Positions 7,993-12,689 of a DNA stretch of 12,689 bases are shown here, piece by piece. Made by a program: the position numbers and the translations under genes. Every line of letters begins with the position of its first letter. Within the stretch, counting starts at the first letter, position 1. The notes below the pieces were generated by a model. That model was not told the origin of the DNA. It ran no database searches and saw only the letters and a program-made list of their open reading frames with translations. The stretch is from an uncultured Lachnospiraceae bacterium (lineage in GTDB: Bacteria > Bacillota > Clostridia > Lachnospirales > Lachnospiraceae), in contig CAOJLW010000039.1 in NCBI GenBank assembly GCA_948438565.1, forward strand, positions 1 through 12,689, in the 5' to 3' direction.

Positions 7993-8839
7993 ATCCCTCT
8001 GTCCTTTGGATCGATTCCCAAAACCCAACCTCTTGGTATGTGTTTTTCTGTTTCTCTTTTGCATAATAACAATCTCCAAACACTTTTTGCAGCATTTTAT
8101 TTTTTGCAGCCGCTATCCGGATCGGCGTCTGGCCAAACGGCAGGATCCATGTGCGCTTTCCATGCGCCCTTCGGATAGCCTGTACCAGCTTGGTCGTATT
8201 GACATATGCCGCATTCTGCGGGCAAAGGATGCGAAACGCTTCTTTTGGCTGTTCGATTTCCTCTCGGATGCACGCGCACAGATTCTCAATATAAATCATG
8301 CTTCGTTTATTATCCACCTGAGGAAAACACGGCAAATGCCCGGCCAATCTGGCCAACCGCCCGTAATTACCCGGACAGCCAGGTCCATATACCATCGGCG
8401 GCCGGAAAACGCTGACGCAAAAGCCATCCCCGGCCAGTTTTCGCAGCCGCCTCTCCGCTTCCCATTTACTCCTGGCATACATCGAAACCGGAGCAAGCGG
8501 CGTATCTGGGCCAATCGGAGAGGATTGCGATCCGTATACGGCCATCGTGCTCAAAAAAAGAAAATGCGATACCCCGGCCTTTTTGGCTAACGCCGCCAAC
8601 CGAACCGGGAAAACCGTATTGACTTCCCGGTATTCCCGGCGCATTGACGGCTGTTCTTTTGTGTGCACAATCGCGGCCAAATGCAGGATCGCATCATAAC
8701 GGCCCAAATCCGCCTGCTTCCAAGCATCGTCTCTGGCTCCAATCAAATCCACCTGCATATCCGCAGCAGTATTTTTTATATAGTCCCGGAACGATTGTCC
8801 GATATAACTGTGTTCTCCAATCACAAGCGTCCATTTCAT
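7961..8839 (-). CDS. Extended SDR NAD(P)-dependent epimerase / 4-ketoreductase (292 aa)
   Basis: Nucleotide-sugar short-chain dehydrogenase/reductase. The cofactor loop is LVIGEHSYIG (5-14), lacking the middle Gly of GxxGxxG. LHLAAIVHT (52-60), FLSTMAVYG (95-103, Ser97 candidate catalytic Ser), YARSK (121-125, the YxxxK pair) and FRPPMVYGPG (145-154) follow in normal order. Its position directly after the WbpM-like dehydratase and the PglC-like transferase suggests the role of WbpV/WreQ-type enzymes, reducing a UDP-4-keto-6-deoxy-HexNAc to UDP-QuiNAc or UDP-FucNAc. A simple C4 epimerase of GalE type is the alternative, and the residues visible do not decide it. The start ATG is 30 bp after the upstream stop, with AAAGGA about 11 nt before it, a slightly long spacing. 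Cytoplasmic. Confidence 0.88.
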   Translation of the reverse strand: MKWTLVIGEHSYIGQSFRDYIKNTAADMQVDLIGARDDAWKQADLGRYDAILHLAAIVHTKEQPSMRREYREVNTVFPVRLAALAKKAGVSHFLFLSTMAVYGSQSSPIGPDTPLAPVSMYARSKWEAERRLRKLAGDGFCVSVFRPPMVYGPGCPGNYGRLARLAGHLPCFPQVDNKRSMIYIENLCACIREEIEQPKEAFRILCPQNAAYVNTTKLVQAIRRAHGKRTWILPFGQTPIRIAAAKNKMLQKVFGDCYYAKEKQKNTYQEVGFWESIQRTEGYEKAKGFAGQ

Positions 8840-8869
8840 TCTGACAGATATCCTTTCTGGTACGGCACA

Positions 8870-9517
8870 TTATTGTTTCTTGTTATTTTTCTTATGCAGT
8901 TTTCCGGTTCCGCCTTCTACAACGCCGTCCCCTCGTAAAACCGACAAAAAAGTCCCCAAAAAACACCGCACATCAAACCAAAACCCCAGCCTCCGGACAT
9001 ACTCCCCGTCCAGCCTGGCCTTTACCGGAATTTCCAATTCGTCCCTTCCGTTAATCTGCGCCCATCCGGTCAGTCCCGGCGGCACGTCATTGGCTCCGTA
9101 TTTTTCCCGTTCCCTGACCAAATCATACTGATTCCAAAGCGCGGGCCTTGGTCCTACAAAGCTCATATCGCCTTTTAGAATATTGAATAACTGCGGCAGT
9201 TCATCCAGCGAGGATCGCCGCAGGAAATGCCCGACCTTGGTAATATACCGTTCCGGATTGGTCAAAAGATGCGTCGGTATATCCTTAGGCGTATCAATCC
9301 GCATTGTACGGAATTTATAAATTGGAAAATACGTCTTGTGAATGCCTACCCGCTTTTGTAAAAACAGGATCGGACCCTTACTGTCCAGCTTGATGGCAAT
9401 GCACAGGAACAGCAACGCCGGAGACAAAATCACACACGCCCCCATGCTTAAAGCTACGTCCAGAATTCGCTTTATTTTGAGATACCGTCTCTGTCTGGCT
9501 GTCAACTTTCGCTTCAT
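8870..9517 (-). CDS. PglC-like monotopic phosphoglycosyl transferase (215 aa)
   Basis: Transfers a sugar 1-phosphate from its UDP form to undecaprenyl phosphate, the first membrane step of glycan assembly. Visible: basic N-terminus, one hydrophobic stretch (about 20-42) with the Ser32-Pro33 break of the re-entrant membrane helix, YKFRTM (67-72), the catalytic Asp-Glu pair D105/E106 in SLDELPQL, VGPRPALWNQ (121-130) and PGLTGWAQINGR (147-158). At 215 residues it is the minimal, PglC-sized form, without the extra N-terminal spans of WbaP/WcaJ. A TTG codon two positions upstream (9523) is in frame, but the ribosome binding site AGAGGGGG sits 7 nt before ATG 9517 and would nearly touch the TTG, so ATG 9517 is preferred. 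Likely first sugar: the product of the neighbouring dehydratase/reductase. Confidence 0.94.
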   Translation of the reverse strand: MKRKLTARQRRYLKIKRILDVALSMGACVILSPALLFLCIAIKLDSKGPILFLQKRVGIHKTYFPIYKFRTMRIDTPKDIPTHLLTNPERYITKVGHFLRRSSLDELPQLFNILKGDMSFVGPRPALWNQYDLVREREKYGANDVPPGLTGWAQINGRDELEIPVKARLDGEYVRRLGFWFDVRCFLGTFLSVLRGDGVVEGGTGKLHKKNNKKQ

Positions 9518-9524
9518 AAACAAT

Positions 9525-9532
9525 CCCCCTCT
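9525..9532 (-). promoter_or_regulatory. Ribosome binding site deciding the phosphoglycosyl transferase start
   Basis: AGAGGGGG on the minus strand, 7 nt before ATG 9517. The alternative in-frame TTG at 9523 would be only about 1 nt away, too close for initiation. Confidence 0.7.
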
Positions 9533-9535
9533 TGA

Positions 9536-11407
9536 TTATGCCCCTTTTTCCGGATGATAGGTCGGCACGATCCGTTTTACCCATTCCCGAATATCCGCCG
9601 GTTCCGTCAATACGTGCTCCCTCAATTGTTCCAGCTGTTTCAAAAACCGCTCTTCGTTGAGACGAATGGGTTTGCCGATATGAATCCGCTGGTTAGCGGT
9701 CTCCTGCATCCCCTCTTCATCCATTAACATTTCCTCAAAGAGTTTTTCCCCGGGGCGCAGTCCGGTAAACACAATCGGAATATCTTCTTCCGGTTTATGC
9801 CCGGAAAGCAGGATTAAATTGCGGGCCAAATCCAAAATTTTCACCGGCTCCCCCATATCCAGAACAAAAATCTCTCCGCCCTTCGCATAGGCCCCTGCCT
9901 GCAACACCAGTGAAACCGCCTCTGGAATCGTCATAAAATAACGAATAATATTCGGATCCGTCACCGTTACGGGACCGCCCCTGGCAATCTGTTTTTTAAA
10001 CAGGGGAATTACGCTTCCGTTGCTCCCTAAAACATTGCCAAAGCGCACCGCCACATATTCCGTTTTGGAACGCTTATTGTACGTTTGGATCAGCATTTCA
10101 CAAATCCGCTTGGACGCGCCCATAATATTGGTCGGATTTACGGCCTTGTCCGTTGAAATCATCACAAATCGCTGTACATGGTAGCTGTCCGCCGCCTCCA
10201 CCATTTTCCAGGTGCCTAAGACATTATTTTTAATCGCCTCGTTGGGACTGTCCTCCATTAACGGCACGTGCTTGTGCGCCGCCGCATGGTAGATAATATC
10301 CGGATGATACGTTTCAAAAATCGCGTGCATCCGGTTGGTATTGCGAACCGAAGCGATCAAAACCGCCATATTCAAATCCGGAAATTTCACTTTCAGCTCA
10401 TTTTGAATATCGTAAGTGGAATTTTCATAGATATCGACAATTAAAAGCAGCTTGGGATTATGGCCGGCAATCTGGCGGCACAATTCGCTGCCGATGGAAC
10501 CGCCCCCTCCCGTGACCATCACGACTTTCCCGGATACATATCCCATAATCGAATCCAAATCCACCTCAACCGGATCGCGTCCCAGCAGATCGTTGACGTC
10601 CACTTCTTTGAGGCTGCTGATGCTGACGTCGCCGTTGACAAGCTGATACATCCCCGGCAGACGCTTTAATTCGCACCCGGCCTGTTTACAGATATCCAAA
10701 ATCTGCTTCATCTGCTTTGGCGAAGCGGAGGGCATCGCCACAATAATTTCATGCACGTGCAGTTCTTCGCACTTTTGGATAATATCCTTGCGATTTCCAA
10801 TAATCTTGACTCCGTGAATATAGCCGCCCGCCTTATCCCGGTTATCGTCAATCACGCCGACTACGCGTTTTTTGAGGTAACGGCTGTTCTTAATCTCCTT
10901 AATCAGAGCGTTTCCGGCCTCTCCCGCCCCGACAATCAAGACGTTTCTGGTATATTCCGCATCCCGTACCCAATTGCGCAGAGCGCGCAGAGCGCGGTAG
11001 CTGTATCGGCAGATAAACACCAGTCCCAACAGGAAAATCCCAAAATACGCATAATAGCTCCTGGGCACCGGATAATGCGTCTCCGGATGGGTCCAAAGCA
11101 GCAGGAGCATATTGACAAACGTTTCTACGATACACGCCGACACCAGATACATCATTTCAACGGCGCCGGCATATCCCCACAGGCTTGTATACAGCCGGAA
11201 CATCCAGAAAATGACAATAGCCGCTGCGGCCGCCATCGGAAGGGAGTCCCAGGCATTCTCCAAAAAATGCAACGGTATATCGCTTAAGCAAAAATCAAAC
11301 CGCGACAACAACGCCAAAAGGCCTGCCATAAACACTGCGCAGACATCATCGCACATTAAAAAAATACGCCGCATCCATAATTTTTTATCTTGAAATATTC
11401 CTCTCAT
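9536..11407 (-). CDS. Membrane-anchored nucleotide-sugar 4,6-dehydratase (WbpM/PglF/CapD type, 623 aa)
   Basis: Converts a UDP-HexNAc, usually UDP-GlcNAc, to its 4-keto-6-deoxy form. The N-terminal 140 residues contain about four membrane spans (roughly 14-36, 57-72, 84-106, 119-137). A first Rossmann domain has VLIVGAGEAGNALI (156-169). A second, catalytic SDR domain starts with VMVTGGGGSIGSEL (296-309). In MISTDKAVNPTNIMGASK (416-433) the usual YxxxK is MxxxK (Met429, Lys433), the Ser/Thr-Met-Lys arrangement described for WbpM. FTGLRPGEKLFEE (547-559) is the family C-terminal mark. Length is normal for the long form. The frame is open to a TTG at 11434 without a ribosome site; ATG 11407 has a weak GGAG about 11 nt upstream, and ATG 11374 is possible. 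The chosen start overlaps the upstream gene by 23 bp. A candidate internal promoter lies just upstream. Confidence 0.93.
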   Translation of the reverse strand: MRGIFQDKKLWMRRIFLMCDDVCAVFMAGLLALLSRFDFCLSDIPLHFLENAWDSLPMAAAAAIVIFWMFRLYTSLWGYAGAVEMMYLVSACIVETFVNMLLLLWTHPETHYPVPRSYYAYFGIFLLGLVFICRYSYRALRALRNWVRDAEYTRNVLIVGAGEAGNALIKEIKNSRYLKKRVVGVIDDNRDKAGGYIHGVKIIGNRKDIIQKCEELHVHEIIVAMPSASPKQMKQILDICKQAGCELKRLPGMYQLVNGDVSISSLKEVDVNDLLGRDPVEVDLDSIMGYVSGKVVMVTGGGGSIGSELCRQIAGHNPKLLLIVDIYENSTYDIQNELKVKFPDLNMAVLIASVRNTNRMHAIFETYHPDIIYHAAAHKHVPLMEDSPNEAIKNNVLGTWKMVEAADSYHVQRFVMISTDKAVNPTNIMGASKRICEMLIQTYNKRSKTEYVAVRFGNVLGSNGSVIPLFKKQIARGGPVTVTDPNIIRYFMTIPEAVSLVLQAGAYAKGGEIFVLDMGEPVKILDLARNLILLSGHKPEEDIPIVFTGLRPGEKLFEEMLMDEEGMQETANQRIHIGKPIRLNEERFLKQLEQLREHVLTEPADIREWVKRIVPTYHPEKGA

Positions 11408-12689
11408 TCGCCGATTGTCTCCGTCGTCTTTCAAATTCTATTTCGCTATTATAGCATTGCAGCCGCCTGGAATCAACTACCATATACCGAATCAACAGCA
11501 GATATACCGTCAGCCAGGCCGGCTGGTAATACGGAAATTCCAGATTTCCAAAAAATCCAACCAGATGCCAGTATGCCAACACACCCATGGAAAACAGATC
11601 GACGCCATTTAAATTTCGTCTGGTTTCCCATAACACACGACAGGATTTCCAAAGCGCCAGCAAAAACAGCAGCGCATAGGCACAGGCGGCCGCCAGGCCA
11701 TATCGGTATAAAATCTGCAAAAACTGGTTGTCGGGATTTTGGCGTTTCCCATCAATCCTGGCTTTTGGCAGCTTATGGCCGAACAGGTTCGCCTCCTGCA
11801 CGTATTCTTTCCAAAGAGGCGTCGAAATCCCCGCGTCACGAGCGCGCACTTTTTGATAGACCTCATCGCCGGATTGCTTCCAATAGGCGATCACAGTCGG
11901 ATCCTGACAGCTTTCCATGCGTTCCTTCGGATAGGTAAGCGCCGTCTGCATCATTTCTGGAATATGCCGGACGCCCCGATCATAACCTATGGTTACGACA
12001 AGAGCCAAGGCCAGATACGCTAATATCTTCCCTTTATCCACGCCAGGCAGCGCAACAAACGCCCGAAGCGCGAACGCCAGCACAACCACGGACAAAACGG
12101 CGAGAAAAACAATGGCTATTCCACTGCCGCTCAACAAAACCTGTAGCCAGGATATGCCCATACCGCCTATGGCATATGCAAGTCTGATTCCAAATTCCCT
12201 TCTCCGCCAGCATTCATAGAGCTCTATGGCAAATACCAGAAACACAAAAGCCGAACAGGCTCCAAAATCCAACGCATTTTTCATATAACCATGGTAGAGC
12301 AGTCCATTATATTTTACCCGAAAAAACACATTGTAAACCATACCTGCCGCTGCCAGGCATTCCACCGCACGCAGCAGATCCCAAAACAGATCGTCCAGAC
12401 GCTCCATATGCCGCCTGGCCCAAAATATCACCCCTACCGCCAACAGCATCGCCCAGCCAACAAAATGCAGTCGCTTGGTTACGATAAAATCCGATACGCA
12501 GGCCAACGTCCAAAAGACAACATAAACGCCCATTATCACCCGATCCCAGATAGCAAACGCCCGCGCTTTTCCTTTGGAAAGGCACGCAAGCAGCAACAGC
12601 ACAACGACTGCCAGTAAATTATGATACTTAAAATAAGCTTTCCCCGAGTACAGATCATAATTGTAGACCCATAGCATATAAACAAAAAA
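11385..12689 (-). CDS. O-antigen polymerase/ligase-like membrane protein (5' end outside window)
   Basis: Multi-span protein of the O-antigen ligase/Wzy-type superfamily. The frame is open through the window edge (reading FFVY before the first visible Met at 12677), so the N-terminus is missing and numbering below starts at that Met. Hydrophobic spans are visible at about 21-34, 46-64, 72-86, 103-120, 137-153, 168-183, 185-210, 217-231, 327-343, 361-376 and 386-402. SGSGIAIVF (183-191) matches the family's Ser-Arg-Gly segment but without Arg. A large outer-face loop (about 232-320) ends in PDNQFLQILYRYG (315-327), the position of the H-N-x9-G motif of WaaL ligases, with Asp316 in place of His. 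It is therefore either a polymerase or a glycan transferase of the same fold; a classical WaaL role is less likely. The C-terminal tail (403-430) is very Arg-rich and presumably cytoplasmic. Confidence 0.85.
   Translation of the reverse strand, partial: FFVYMLWVYNYDLYSGKAYFKYHNLLAVVVLLLLACLSKGKARAFAIWDRVIMGVYVVFWTLACVSDFIVTKRLHFVGWAMLLAVGVIFWARRHMERLDDLFWDLLRAVECLAAAGMVYNVFFRVKYNGLLYHGYMKNALDFGACSAFVFLVFAIELYECWRRREFGIRLAYAIGGMGISWLQVLLSGSGIAIVFLAVLSVVVLAFALRAFVALPGVDKGKILAYLALALVVTIGYDRGVRHIPEMMQTALTYPKERMESCQDPTVIAYWKQSGDEVYQKVRARDAGISTPLWKEYVQEANLFGHKLPKARIDGKRQNPDNQFLQILYRYGLAAACAYALLFLLALWKSCRVLWETRRNLNGVDLFSMGVLAYWHLVGFFGNLEFPYYQPAWLTVYLLLIRYMVVDSRRLQCYNSEIEFERRRRQSANERNISR
11448..11476 (-). 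promoter_or_regulatory. Candidate internal sigma-A promoter with extended -10
   Basis: On the minus strand, TTGATT (11476-11471), a 17-bp spacer and a perfect TATAAT (11453-11448) preceded by TG plus one base (11456-11454) form an extended -10 promoter. The expected transcription start near 11441 leaves a leader of about 34 nt before ATG 11407. It lies inside the final 20 or so codons of the upstream membrane protein gene, in the tail after the last membrane span. It could drive the nine downstream genes independently of the first one. Inference from motif match only; no transcript data. Confidence 0.5.

Noticed and set aside
7993..8079. Upstream extension of the 386-residue glycosyltransferase by 29 codons
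   Set aside because: The GT-B fold begins right after ATG 7992, and the extra residues are basic and run inside the SDR coding region.
7862..8590. Plus-strand open frame of 242 codons
   Set aside because: It lies opposite the SDR and GT4 genes, both with full conserved motifs. The plus frame is rich in Arg/Pro/Cys/Ser with no recognisable domain and no good ribosome site.
12306..12311. Minus-strand TATAAT within the polymerase/ligase-like gene
   Set aside because: No -35 match at usable spacing and no gene start nearby.
1..12689. CRISPR arrays, insertion sequences, tRNA/rRNA genes, intrinsic terminators
   Set aside because: No spaced direct repeats, transposase frames or RNA gene signatures seen by eye, and gaps between genes (30 bp or less) leave no room for a hairpin-plus-T-run terminator outside coding sequence.

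Overview
The window is one polysaccharide biosynthesis and export operon, read entirely on the minus strand, so gene order runs from high to low coordinates. Ten coding regions (two cut by the window edges) plus the first 17 codons of an eleventh fill almost every base. The largest gap between genes is 30 bp, two junctions are 4-bp ATGA overlaps, and one junction is a direct stop/start contact. I see no RNA gene, transposase, CRISPR array, convincing terminator or plus-strand gene. Strong GGAGG-type ribosome binding sites, roughly balanced base composition, and proteins with an IN(I/V)EEIM-type N-terminus or RNA-family resemblance to Clostridia point to Bacillota (Clostridia, or possibly the outer-membrane-bearing Negativicutes). 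Sequence alone does not settle which.

Layout in transcription order: (1) 12689-11385, a multi-membrane-span O-antigen polymerase/ligase-like protein, 5' end missing; (2) 11407-9536, a membrane-anchored WbpM/PglF/CapD-type nucleotide-sugar 4,6-dehydratase, preceded by a good candidate internal promoter; (3) 9517-8870, a small PglC-like phosphoglycosyl transferase; (4) 8839-7961, an SDR epimerase/4-ketoreductase; (5-7) 7992-6832, 6835-5558 and 5561-4368, three GT4-type glycosyltransferases; (8) 4359-3580 and (9) 3579-2344, a Wzm/Wzt polysaccharide ABC exporter whose ATPase carries a C-terminal extension of the glycan-binding kind; (10) 2332-71, a 753-residue fusion of an N-terminal helical/coiled-coil region, a glycosyltransferase-like domain and a SAM methyltransferase; (11) 52-1, the start of a further gene.

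Inferred pathway: the dehydratase and reductase make an activated 6-deoxy-HexNAc (QuiNAc or FucNAc type). The PglC-like enzyme loads its sugar phosphate on undecaprenyl phosphate, and the GT4 enzymes extend the chain in the cytoplasm. The fusion protein may add and/or methylate a terminal residue, and Wzm/Wzt exports the chain. The polymerase/ligase-like protein would act on the outer face. The most interesting points are the coiled-coil/GT/methyltransferase fusion next to a Wzt with a glycan-binding-type C-terminus (a possible chain-termination and recognition pair resembling the logic of WbdD/Wzt), a Wzy/WaaL-like protein in an ABC-exporter cluster with Asp where WaaL has its key His, and the extended -10 promoter buried in the 3' end of the first gene.
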